Assembly (NCBI RefSeq): GCF_022581195.2
Contig: NC_061470.1
Coordinates: forward strand, 310,001-374,000
From: Helicoverpa zea
Lineage: Eukaryota; Arthropoda; Insecta; Lepidoptera; Noctuidae
DNA: 64,000 nt
Direction: 5' to 3'
The position numbers were made by a program, and so were the translations under genes. Numbering within the stretch: the first letter of the stretch is position 1; each line of letters starts with the position of its first letter. The notes beneath the pieces were generated by a model, which saw only the letters and a list, made by a program, of their open reading frames with translations, was not told the DNA's origin and made no database searches. Below, piece by piece: positions 37,180-48,671 of the stretch.

Positions 37180-39961
37180 TAATACAAATAAAATTAGCTA
37201 GGTATTGCCAGTTTGTCACGCAATTATTAGGTTCATGAAAGAAACCCGGAAGAGGATGTGGCGAGCCTGGGAAAGGTTAGGTGATGCTGTATCTGCCTGT
37301 AGACTGGAACATGTTGTGTTAATGTTACACAAAAAACCGGAGGATGATGGCATCACATCGTGATATTATATCATCGCGCATCATCTCCGCATCACGGCGC
37401 GCCACCAGCCAGGTGACGTCAGAAGGTAAGGCCAGACTCCTGGGAAAAAAAGGAACCTGGCTTCACACTATTTAGAGCTGGATGGATCGGTGATAGGTAA
37501 GTTATATGGAGCGGATTAGATATTGACGTCTGCAGCTGTTGCCACAGTCTACAATCTACCGAATTGAGTACTGTTGCGAATATCAGCCGTCACGCACGAT
37601 ACTGAATTTGCAAACAAATACACAGTAGAGTTGAAAAATGTAAAAAGCTTGGAGGATGAATCCTTCTGAGAATGATGTGGTGCATGGCAGCCATGTTCAG
37701 GGACGCGTAACGTCGAGGTCGCGGCCAGGTCGCAGGGCGCGGGGCGTGACGTGTGAGGGCCGGGCGGGGAGGGGGAGGGGGGCACAAGGTCGCACGCACG
37801 CCGCGCATACACAGCACCAGGAACACGCAGCAGCCGCGTGTGACGTCACATGTGAACCTCACGTCGCATCGCATCAGCTCGGCAACTCGACGACACGCCA
37901 CCGCGCCGATGCCTGACAGACGAAGGTCTGCTCGAGATTTGCTCCACGTGAGGATGCCTTTCTCTTCCACAAAGATGTTGCTTAATGTTGTTCATTTGCT
38001 GCATGTTATTAGGCTGATTTCGTTCCACTAGAACACAAAAAAGGTGGCATAACGAACGCATAATAACAGCATTCAACACTTGCGTGTCGACACAAGCAAG
38101 TCCTTTAATCTGTGTTACCTCAGGGAACAGACAGTTACGAGGAAATTCTGCACTGTACGAGTAACATCATCCGCGACATCTAGGGCAACGAGTTCAGCAG
38201 CTTTAGAATATTTCCACGATTCTAGCTGAGTACGTAAACTCGTCAAGTTTTCTCGAATAGAAAGTGTCTCGTCGCCAATGCAAAGTCAGCAGTGAGGAGG
38301 AAGTTATCTGCGATCAGGCGCTGATCAGTGATGCTCAGTCCTCGCGGAGCTTAGAAAGCTTTCTGCGGGAACTCGGCGCGGTTACACAACGTCGCCCCAG
38401 CGCGCATGCGCCGCGCTTAGAAAGTCAACTATCTCAAGCTGGTGCAATACTCTTATACATTGTCCTCGACGAAAAAGGAATTCCTATCTAAATCAGATTC
38501 TAGTGATTCTCGGTCAGTGCTTTGAAGGTTTTTGAATGGTGAAACATTAAGCGTGGTTCAGCTTTGGAATTCATAATACGGTGTCATAAGTGTCATTTCT
38601 CTTAAAAATCATTACGATTCCACTCAAAGCACATAAGTAGTACTTCATAAAGGCAAAGATTATCAATTCGAAAGTCATGCTAAAGAAATGCTTAGGTACT
38701 TATTAGATACTTGTTGTAAGGTCAGAGAGCGTGTTGGTGACGCAATATTCGGTCGAGGAGTTGATTCCCCGCGGCTACAAAGGACAAGGTATGCACAATG
38801 ACTAACAGCAGGGTCAAACAGCCGAATACATACTTCGAGGTAATAGAGCCTTCACTTTATATCGTACTTGTGCTCAATCTAGAAATATGTCCATTCCAGG
38901 AGCCCTCTAATAGCAAATATGGTTTTGTAAGGGTAGTGCATGTTTACTACCCTGTCCTCCTAGGTCGTGACGTCATGATATATGAAGTCATCGGGCACAC
39001 TAATGGTAAACAGGTCTAAATACATTTATTGCGAGGTTTATGATGATTGCATTATTAGGAGTTGACGTCGATAGCTTATCGAATCTACAGCGATTGAAAC
39101 GGATTTAGCGGTGCTTACCGATAACTAAGTGATTATTCATGTCAAAACAAGTTTTATACAACTATTAATAATAACTCTTTACTTTGCTCCATGTATTAGC
39201 TACCTATTTCAAATAAGTTGGTTATTCAATGATTTCAGCTGGAGTTTGTAGGAAAGCAATAAAAACGCAGGAATGTTAATGATCGTCGACCGAACTTGAC
39301 CCTAGCGCGCGTCCCGCGAGGCTGTCGGATGTGCGCGCGCAGCACGGCCGGCCACTGCGCCGCGGAAGTGCGCGCGCGCATGTCCGCCCGCGATACCACA
39401 CGCGATGGCCATGCACCCTACTTTTAGTATACACAACAACCCATCTTGGCAACCGAGTAAAAAAGCCTTGATTACACGCAATTCTTCTTACTTCGCCTCA
39501 GGTGCAATTGAAACTCAGCGTACTATAAAAGAAAACTTTCGTGAACACGATTTCTGTAGGGAGGACATAAGTGATGCAATCAGCTCGGCCGAGGGGAGCG
39601 ACCTGCTCACAATGGTATCAGCGCAGCACATCGCCCGGCGACACGCGACGCTGCCAGACAATGTGTCTGACGCCGCCACGTAACGTGGATGTAACTCCTA
39701 CGTAGTCGCCGCCGAACAGTTGCATTGGATAGCTCTGTCGTCGCCTCACTGATGTATGTGGGTCAATAGTTCTAATGGCTTATCAGCACTCCAAGTTATA
39801 GCTTGTCGAGACAGGGACGACGTAGAGATGAATTGAGGTAAGGAACGGAAATATCTTCTGCTTGTTAATAACAGTGATGACATCAACAACCTGTTTCATT
39901 AGCATGAGTATGACGTATTCATTTTTTTATGTGGCAGCCTTCTTTTGCAGAACGATTACAG
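37180..39961. other. Stretch without a supported gene
   Basis: I see no gene. A CpG-rich patch at about 37690-37920 could be regulatory. A frame at 38730-38793 (reading VTQYSVEELIPRGYKGQ before CAAG|GTATGC) and a 92-codon frame at 39405-39683 are the most protein-like items, but neither matches anything I recognise. Confidence 0.45.
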
Positions 39962-40445
39962 AGTTAGGGCCGGCGCCCACTGCCGGCGAGGCACGGCATG
40001 ACTGGACAGGTTGTGCAGTGGCATCCAGCGGCGTGCAGTGGCATGCCGTGGCATCCAGCTGAAAGCCCAGCCACTCTGGCATTCATCAGTTTTGCGCCCT
40101 GCGCCCCACCGAAATGCTGTACAAGTTTCAACCTTATTTCAACTGGCTAGCAATCATAATTCCTCGAACCCTAAGTGTCCCATACGTCTCGCGGCATGCC
40201 ACCTCATCCTGCAGCACGTCGCGTCATGCCGTGGTATCCTGCGGCACGTCGCGTCATGCCGTGGCATCCTGCGGCACGTCGCGTCATGCCGTGGCATCCT
40301 GCGGCATGTCGCGGCATCATGGTATACAAATAAAGTAACATAGATTCTAAGCTCATTAAAATGAGATTCAAAATAACTTAATCAGCATTAAAATCCTTTG
40401 CCGTGCCATGCCGTGCCACGCCGGCAGTGGGCGCCGGCCCTAACT
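39962..40445. mobile_element. 484-bp MITE with perfect 27-bp inverted repeats and internal minisatellite
   Basis: Bases 39962-39988 and 40419-40445 are exact inverted repeats containing TTAGGGCCGGCGCCCACTGC. Inside lie many GTGGCAT/ATGCCGTGGC sub-repeats and a 30-bp tandem array at 40198-40318. No transposase. No convincing target duplication was found, so the superfamily is open. Confidence 0.8.
40198..40318 (+). repeat. 30-bp minisatellite, about four units
   Basis: The unit contains CGCGTCATGCCGTGGCATCC followed by TGCGGCACGT and repeats with one or two changes per copy. It lies entirely inside the MITE at 39962-40445. Confidence 0.85.
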
Positions 40446-43400
40446 AGTATAGTAATCTGTGGTATTACAGGTTGATACTACAATAATGATCGGCAGTTGT
40501 GTATGATTCCCGATGAGTCAGCAACATCGTCTCTCAAGGGGCCGCACTTCTGGGAACCGTGTGTCATTGCTCGCAGTTACAGCGGATTGCTTTCTGAACT
40601 TGTTCAATACCACTTTATTGTAACTTATACACGCAATATAATTAACTGGATGCCTGCGTATCATGTGTCGTGAGCACCTTCGCTTCTACGCATGACTAAT
40701 ATTTCTCAGTATCGATGATAAGTTACCGGGTGAGGTACCGACCTCGCGTTAACTTCATCCATGACGCCAGAGAAATAACTTCGTAAGGTTCTGACATTTG
40801 CGACGATGGGTTATCTAAGATTTGGTTAGTTAGTTAGAGTAAATCTCAAGCAAATGCAACTACCGGGACGTTACGTGCACCTGACATCAGGGTTCATCGG
40901 CGAGGGGTCGCAGACGCTCGTGCGGCACGCTCGTGACTTCCTCTATGCCTCAAGCCTCCCCCCCCCCTGCCGTCAGCGAACAGGGCTGCCTCGGCCTTCA
41001 TGCAAGGCTAATTGGCTAAACAAATAAAGTGTTTGGCTTTGAATGCTTGATGATTATCGATCGTGACGGCGCCAGTGCCGCTTGGAAAGTACGTCGCCGG
41101 TAATGAGCGCGCTCGCTGCAGAGAACCGGCCAGTTTACTAGAAGTGGCACAGCCGTGACGCTGATACCACGCTCATTATACATACGTAAATGATTGTATT
41201 ACAATAACCATCCGTGTCATTGAGAACCATGACTTCTCAATCGGCGTCAGGACGCGGACGCGCAGGTACTGGGTCTGGGAGTTAATGCCTTTTGTCAGTA
41301 AAACAAGTTCAATTAGTTAATACGAAAGCCCACACGATAGGCAGAACAATGCAACCCTCAGTTCAGAACTAACATACCTATTTTTGGTGTCATATTTTTG
41401 TAATCATCACTGTAATACCTACATAGAAACTGCTGAAAGCTACACAAGATTAATGAGGTCCTCCAAGAAAGGGTCTTTGTTAACCCCGCTCCTTGCAGGG
41501 AACGCGACATAAATAATGAATAGGTACTAAGTACGGTAGCACAGGCAGGACGTTACAAAGCGAACAGTATGCTGGCACGCAATTAACATTTTTATTTATA
41601 AGTCTGTCCTTACAAGGAGGATAATTGTCCCCCGATGTGACACGCGCATACGAGCCACGACTCAGCAATGTATTGTATGGAAACGATTGAGCGTCGAATG
41701 AAAAGGTCAACACAGACGATGTTCTTTACAAAACATACCTACGGCCTGTTGCAATAATGTCGCGTATTTACGATTGCGGCGAAACCGTTCGTCCCCTGTG
41801 TAATGAAGCCCGGCAGACTGCCATTACTGAGAAACTGCCGCAGAGCGCGCCACGGTTTATGTGATTACTAGGAACTTTCAAGAACTAGTTACGACTTGCG
41901 GATCGTTTAATGCAGTACCTACAGTAACTACAGCGAGTGCACATTTCTCGTGTGACTCCTGGCAAATAAAGGGCAATCCAGCGTCATGTATCGTAGAGTC
42001 GCAGCTCTCCCCGGCGCGGCCGCGTTATGTAACCGATTCAAAGTTGAAATCGAGCGCCATGCTGAGAACATTCTACATCCTAAGTCAGCCAACTTAACAT
42101 AACTTATGTAAGTGCACGATCATCCGAAGTGTTTGACATTCACATTGCATTGCGAGTATAGTTCCAGTGACTAGCAGCGCCATCTATTATGCTTTCTGAG
42201 AGTTACTTTTATAATAGTAATAGTGTTGTTTTAGTAAAATCTGCAAGCAATGGAGTGCGGTATGGGTGCTGTCTCGGGTGCAGCAAGCGTGAAGGTTGCG
42301 TACGGCTGGTATGTGTGTCAAGCATCGGGTGCGAGCGTCTCGCCCAGCACTTAGCGGCAACATCGGCACAGTGCTGATCATTGGTTACGTCTAGCTGCTG
42401 CCACTGAGTAGGCAGCTCAAGTAGCTCCATTTCTAACGAATGTCGTGAAAACGTGGACTGGTTCCACCGGCTCAACTGCACTGACGGCCGCTGGACAACT
42501 ACGGTAGTTGTGCGAAGCCTCAGAGTCGACTGTTGGTGACATGCGCTGCAACAGTGAAGTTGTTCTTATTGTTAACGATGTTGTTATTTATGATGGTCAC
42601 AAGTTCTTTCAATGCGGAGAATGTGCTCCATTTCTGAATATAAAAATTAAGTACCTCTTCATGCTCCTTCACCCTTGAGAACATAACATACGTATATTTT
42701 GTCGTCAGACAACGAAGAGTCAGTGGAGCGTAGATGGCTTGTTTAGTCTGTAGACATCTCTCCGTAGTGCGCACCTTCTTACTTCGCTCATTAGTTGTGT
42801 TCGCAGTGCGCCGGCGCGTGTCGGCCGGATGCGCGGCTCCGCCTGCGTCTGCGCACACGCCACTAGTGTGCCATTACTCGCACGCACACACAAGAGCTTA
42901 AAATACCAACTAAGCGCTAAGTTGAGCTTGATCAAACGACTCCAGTCCGACAAATTATGAGTATAAATGCCTCAGTCATAAGAAACGTTGGGCTGATCTC
43001 TCATGAGATCGTGTTGAAGATCAACGACACTAATTGAATGTTGGGGCACTCGGCACGCCCGGGTTTTTCCAAAGAACAGACTACTTGCATTGTACTGCCT
43101 TTGTCTGGGGAATGCGTGGAGGTCACAAACTTGCTCGGATTTAATAAAAATGCAATACCTACGTGAATAAGACTGGTTAGAACTTAATTTACAATCTTGA
43201 GCACCGCTATTTATAAACGCCCTGTCTCTCTATACGAGTATAAAGCCTGGCAGAAGTTTCGCGAAGCATGTATACCCGTCACCATCAGTTAACGCATACT
43301 CATGGTCAGGACGCTACATCGACTACATCCAGCTCATGTGACTGTACTTGTAGGTACAGAACAAACCATTACCTATCACTGGTCGCTATCTCTTCCGTGA

Positions 43401-43596
43401 AATTAGTTTATCTAATGAAGGACATCATTTAACTAAGCCGATAACACTAAACAATTTGCTGACACATCCCGGACAGACAATAGTCATGTGACTGGGCTTT
43501 GACATCTTTGTTATTAATGGTCATGAGGAAACATCAGCAGGGTATGGTGCTTCAAACTCGGTTATTGTAGACCTTACTGCATTTATTGATTAGGAC
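40446..43596. other. Stretch without a supported gene
   Basis: I see nothing recognisable. Open frames are short on both strands. Confidence 0.5.
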
Positions 43597-43883
43597 TAGG
43601 GCTGCCATCCGTCCGGGTTTCCCCGGATTTGTCCTCGTTTGGAGGCCGTCCGGGGGCCGTCCGGGCGGGGTTTCAAGAAGTGTCCGGGGAAAACCCGGAC
43701 ACTTTTCATGTAAGGAAGCACCTCATTGAATTTTAGTATATGTTAATAGTAAATGGATTACTAATTAGGTATTATTTTGTTTAAAAAAATCGTACTCGTC
43801 GGGAAAAAAATGCGATTTACGCCAAATGTCCGGGTTTCTTTAATGTTTGTCCGGGTTTGGCGAAATTCGAGATGGCAGCCCTA
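43597..43883. mobile_element. hAT-type MITE, 287 bp
   Basis: The ends are TAGGGCTGCCATC at 43597-43609 and its complement GATGGCAGCCCTA at 43871-43883. They are flanked by ATTAGGAC (43589-43596) and ATTGGGAC (43884-43891), an 8-bp target duplication with one change, as expected for hAT elements. The interior is rich in GTCCGGGTTT units in both orientations. Confidence 0.8.
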
Positions 43884-44708
43884 ATTGGGACAGACCATAT
43901 TAACGAGAACCATTTGATGGAAAACATTTATTCAGCGACAGGCCACAAAACAAAGAGAAGAGTTAAACAAGAAATGAATAACAAAGTAATGGGAACCAGT
44001 CGAGCAACATTACAGTCTCACCGCCTCACCGGTGTGTGCACTGCGTAACGAGAGGCTACAGACTCGTTTGCGGATTTTACTTCCAATTATAGCGAAGTTA
44101 AAGGAAGGGTCATGTTTTTGTATTCAGACACGAGTCAATGAATAGGGAGACGCATCAGCGCACTCGTCGCACGACGTACTTACAGGGGACACTAGTTTAC
44201 ATAACATGTTTAACTCATAACAAGTTCTCTAAATTGCATGCTGTTAGTGAATAATTTACCTAACAACAAATTACACAGAGATTGTGCGCAAAATTGGGCA
44301 CAAAAATTTAAATTGAAACTATTATTATTTTGAACGTGTAGCGGCCGCACTCAATGTCAACGGACGACAGCGGTCACAGAGATACCGATCTTCGACACAG
44401 CATTTAATTTGCAGTTGAATTCACTTTAATGTAGTGTTTGTGCGGCAATCCAGGTCGTGACATTGACGTATTGACGAGCGCCTTGAGCCACCGGACGCGA
44501 TGAGGCTTACCCATGTTTCACACTTAGCTGTGGCCGCACCACGGGGTATGCTGCGGATGGATAAGGCGCGACATTATCATCATTGTGCAAAGTAAACCTA
44601 GGTGTAAGGAAGTTACGGTTTTGAGAGAAGGAAGAGCCATTCTGCTTATGATTGAGACGATGCAAGAGGAATTAGGACAGGTCACATTTTAGTCTATTCC
44701 CGCTGACA
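43884..44708. other. Stretch without a supported gene
   Basis: I see nothing recognisable. Confidence 0.5.
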
Positions 44709-44894
44709 TCTATACTAAAGCTGAAGAGTTTGTTTGTTTGTTTGAACGCGCTAATCTCAGAACTACTGGTCCGATTTGAAAATTTCTTTCAGTGTTAGAT
44801 AGCCCATTTATCGAGGAAGGCTATAGGCTACTTTTTATCCCGGTACGGGAAGTAGTTCCCACGGGATGCGGGTGAAACCGCTGGCAGAAGCTAG
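44709..44894 (+). mobile_element. Short Helitron-like element (TC...CTAG)
   Basis: It begins TCTATACTAAAGCTGAAGAG after an A and ends GGCAGAAGCTAG before a T. Internal landmarks of the family are present: GAACTACTGGTCCGATTTG, then TTTTTATCCCGGTACGGGAA, then GGGTGAAACCGC. No coding capacity. Confidence 0.8.
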
Positions 44895-46295
44895 TCTCCA
44901 ATATTATTCGCTCTGCGGTATCAAGCGGTAATCAGTGCTGCACGCGTCCCATGTGCGCTGCACTGCATGTCGTATGCCATATCACGTCAGAACCTATTCA
45001 TACATAATAGAATAAACGTTATGTACCTACCCCACGACATCGCCCACGTGAAAAAGTAATTACTGCTTCGCGCAGCCGGATAAAAACTATAGTCATCTCA
45101 TCACCTCATCTCTACTCAGTTCAGATATAGGAGCTCACGTAATCGTTAACTTAACCTTACTATGTAATGTTAGAGGCGCCTTCAGTTCTACCGGATGGCT
45201 GTGTACACCCGACGCAAAAAGAGGAGTTTTATAAGTTTGACGTTCGTCGTCGGTACCTAGTTAGGTACCTCGATTATAATATGGTGATATCGTGTACCTA
45301 CATACTTACCAATGTAAAACACATCTACGCAGAAGAAATTCTGCTCTTCTAAATGTTTGTTACATTTGGTACCTACAGTTGAAATGCTTGTGCATTCCCC
45401 TCTCTTAATAATAACAAATTAGTTCATAGGCCATAATGTCAATATTACTGCACATAGATTAAAAGATCAAGTTACTTTAGTATTAAAAATGTCCGTCAGT
45501 CCGTCACACAGGCGGCGAAGGCTCGGGTATCAGCTATCAGTTTGCAGCGCTCTGTTTACAAAACTTTACAAGTTTCGTTCCGTGTTTTTATATCTGCATC
45601 TACATTGTCAGTGAGAAACAAAACATGCCGCTTGTTCTGTTGTACCTCAACTTTATATTTCAAATAATGTTGCGAATGTAAACTCACCAACTGAAAATTA
45701 TTTCTGCTTATTCAACACAAGCGCCTGCAAAGTTTCTAGCCGCATTAGTACACTGTTATGATACAAGCAGGCGCTTCTATTTTGTTTTATACTTAGCATT
45801 ATTATAGCATTAGCATAAAAATAGGGTATAATAGGTATGTATAATTACCTACTCTACTACGTTTTTACCAACTTGAAAACGTTCTAGAGACAAAACAAAC
45901 AGATGTGTGTACATCACGTCACGCTACCATACAAATGTTTTTCGACTATTAATTTCATGGATGTTTATTTATTAATTACATGGATAAGAAGTTCTTTCGT
46001 ATAAAAATATATATAAGTAATATTGCATTTATGATATATTTAAAAATAACTGAGGACTTCGAGATTGGATTCTGCACCTAACTAAACCCGAGGCAAACCA
46101 AATCATTTTTGAGCCCAACAAGTGTCAGTACTGTCAACAATACTTTTTTTTAGGATCTGTGTGGTCTGTCAAAATCAGCCAGTATAGTGTCAATGTCAGC
46201 GTCAGTCAAAGAAAACTGAAAAAGTACGTAAAAAAGTGAAAACATCAATTTCAGTTTTTCTTTTTTATCCAAGTTTGTTGAATAATTTAATCGAA
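44895..46295. other. Stretch upstream of ALKBH7 without a supported gene
   Basis: I see no gene. The last ~150 bases before 46296 would contain the promoter and 5' UTR of ALKBH7; no TATA box can be placed with confidence. Confidence 0.5.
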
Positions 46296-47817
46296 ATGCG
46301 TTTATTAACATTTAGTTTCCTAAAGAGCTGCAAGTATAAGAAGTTCTGCAGCGTTTCTCGCAGCATCAGCACTGTGTTGCAGCCTGAAGTTTTACCAGCA
46401 GTAGGTAGGTTAACATTCAGATACATCCACTCAATCGTTTCTTGATTCGTGCACCAATTAGCGAACAAGTTTTGTACCTATATTTCTCCATTGAGTTAAT
46501 TTTACCTATCTGTAGTAATTAGATAAATACTCTGACCAAAGTAGCCTGTTCTTCCAGGGTTCTCTACCTTCATACTGTAAATACTATTACATATTGAAGT
46601 AAAGTTACTTGTGCATAGGTGACCCGAACTTGGTGGAAGTGAGTCCGTCATGGAAGGAGAGCGAGGAGCCAGCTCTGCGCAGTGCGGTCTTGCGTGATAT
46701 GCAGGTGTACCCTGACTTCATATCGGAGCACGAGGAGGCCGCCCTGCTCACCGAGGTGGAACCCGTTCTCCGGAGGATGAGATACGAGTTCGACCACTGG
46801 GACAATGTTAGCAGCTGCTTACTTATTATGTACTTTAAATCTAAACAATGAAAAGCAGATGCACACTTGACTCATATTAGCCTGCGTATTTTATTAGTTG
46901 TTTTAATAAAAAAATATGTAAGTTTTCAGTCTTGCCATGATGTATTGTTTCTAAACAATGATGATGTTAATTTGAAATATTGTCACATTATATCTTTGTA
47001 GCATTACTGTTTTATTTTTAGTTTTTTACAGGTCAGCAAGTAGATAGTAGATTTGTCCATTAAATGGTTGCAGGCGATCCATGGTTTCCGCGAGACGGAG
47101 CGGCGGCAGTGGTCGCCGGAGAACTCGGTGGTGCTGGCGCGCGTGCGGGCGCTGGCGCTGGGCGGGGAGCAGGCGCAGGCGCTGCCGCACGTGCACGTGC
47201 TGGACCTGGCCGCCGCCGGCCACATCAAGCCGCACATCGACGCCGTGCGCGTCTGTATCTCTTCACTTGTCATTTCTGTCAATCATTCTTTCCAACTATC
47301 CCTAACTTCTCTTCGTAATGTCTGTGGTGCAGTTCTGCGGCGACGTGATCGCGGGGCTGTGCCTGGCGTCGAGTGCGGTGATGCAGCTCGTGCACAACGA
47401 CAAGAAGCACCTCGAGCTCAACGCGCTGCTGGCACGACGTGCGCTCTATGTCATGAAGTAAGCACATTTCTTACTTAACAACCATGCCATTTATCAAGTA
47501 CTAGCTGTTCCTCATCCAATTCCTGTGAGAATCGGATGAAATGTTTAAGTTTGATTTATTTCCACTTTCAATGACTAATGTAATAACCGTTTTACCTCGC
47601 AAGTGTAAAGTTGGTAACATTTGTTGTGTGCAGAGGAGTGGCGCGCTACGAGTTCACTCACGCGGTGCTGGGCGGCGAGCACAGCACGTGGCGGGGCGCT
47701 CGTCTGCCGCGCCTGCGCCGCGTGGCGCTCATCTGCCGCACGGCGCCGCGCCCGCACGACGCGCAGCCCGACGTGCAGCGCGGCGCCCTCACCGACCCCG
47801 ACACGCCCACGCCTTAG
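46296..47817 (+). CDS. ALKBH7: ALKBH7, mitochondrial Fe(II)/2-oxoglutarate dioxygenase-like protein
   Basis: There are five exons: 46296-46404, 46619-46806, 47074-47250, 47333-47457 and 47634-47817. All introns are GT-AG and the phases join, giving 260 aa. The N-terminus (MRLLTFSFLKSCKYKKFCSV) is basic and hydroxylated, like a mitochondrial presequence. The AlkB-like jelly-roll follows. It contains FDHWDNAIHGFRETE, VHVLDLAAAGHIKPHIDAVR with the iron ligands H153 and D155, YEFTH with the distal ligand H209, and RRVALICR with the 2-oxoglutarate-binding R229 and R235. The family acts in mitochondria and is linked in mammals to programmed necrosis and fatty-acid metabolism; its substrate role in insects is not settled. 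The start is the ATG preceding the presequence. The gene is convergent with the zinc-finger gene at 48672-58854. Confidence 0.9.
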
Positions 47818-48062
47818 CGACCCGCAACACTGCTACCTTATCCTACCAGTTGGTTGATATAGCACGGCATGTTTGTAAACATGCAATGCAACTGGTCGGC
47901 TGTACCTACAAATTGAAGTTTTCTGTGATAGCCACAGATTGCATAGGAATCCAGCAGAATGTGTAGGTTTGCTCCCCTACCTACTTAGGTATTCATGTGA
48001 TATTGTCTAATGACATTGAAGTATTTTTTCACCATTATTTAGTATTATAATGTTGTTGTTAT

Positions 48063-48068
48063 AATAAA
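48063..48068 (+). other. Probable ALKBH7 polyadenylation signal
   Basis: AATAAA lies 246 bases after the ALKBH7 stop codon in an AT-rich stretch. It is the first canonical hexamer downstream that I noticed. Confidence 0.5.
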
Positions 48069-48321
48069 TTGTTATTGTTGAAACTTTGTTTTAATTAGCC
48101 TACAGATTACAATTTTTTTCAGTTTTTATAGAAAAAAAAAAATTTGAAGTTTTGTAGGGTAAAATAAAAGGACCTTATTATAAAAATTTATTATATTTAT
48201 TTTAGAGTTTACTAAAACTATAGAAGCCATCAATGTGTAAGCATAAGCTTACAAGTTAACATGAATATATTTTATCCACATTTACATTGTAGAGGTTCAC
48301 TTGAGTCCACTATATAGGTTA

Positions 48322-48508
48322 CTAGTTTTCCCGCGGTTTCACCCGCAACCCGTGGGAGCTACTGCCCGCACCGGGATAAAATATAGCCTCCTATGTTACT
48401 CGCAGATTATATAGCTTTCTAATGGTGAAGGAATATTTAAAATCGGTCCAGGAGTTTATCCATTACAACCAAAAAACAAAGTTTTCCTGTTTATAATATT
48501 AGTATAGG
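48322..48508 (-). mobile_element. Short Helitron-like element between the two convergent genes
   Basis: On the minus strand it begins CCTATACTAATATTATAAAC (first base changed from T) and ends GCGGGAAAACTAG before a T. It carries CCCGGTGCGGGCAGTAGCTC and CGGGTTGCGGGTGAAACCGC. It lies 3' of both ALKBH7 and the zinc-finger gene, so it may have entered their 3' UTRs. Confidence 0.75.
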
Positions 48509-48671
48509 TCAACATTTCATCAGGATTGTATTTATCATTCTTAGCAGGCACTTTTACCAGTATGGTTTTGTAGAAATAGTAGATATTTTACAAAGAACAG
48601 AGGAATATTGAATGAAACCATGCAGTCAAAGAGTGTGCCACGGGCAGTGGCGAGGGTCCCGCGGCGTCAGT

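Noticed and set aside
40198..40318. CRISPR-like array
   Set aside because: Units are contiguous 30-bp tandem repeats without unique spacers, inside a MITE in a eukaryotic genome.
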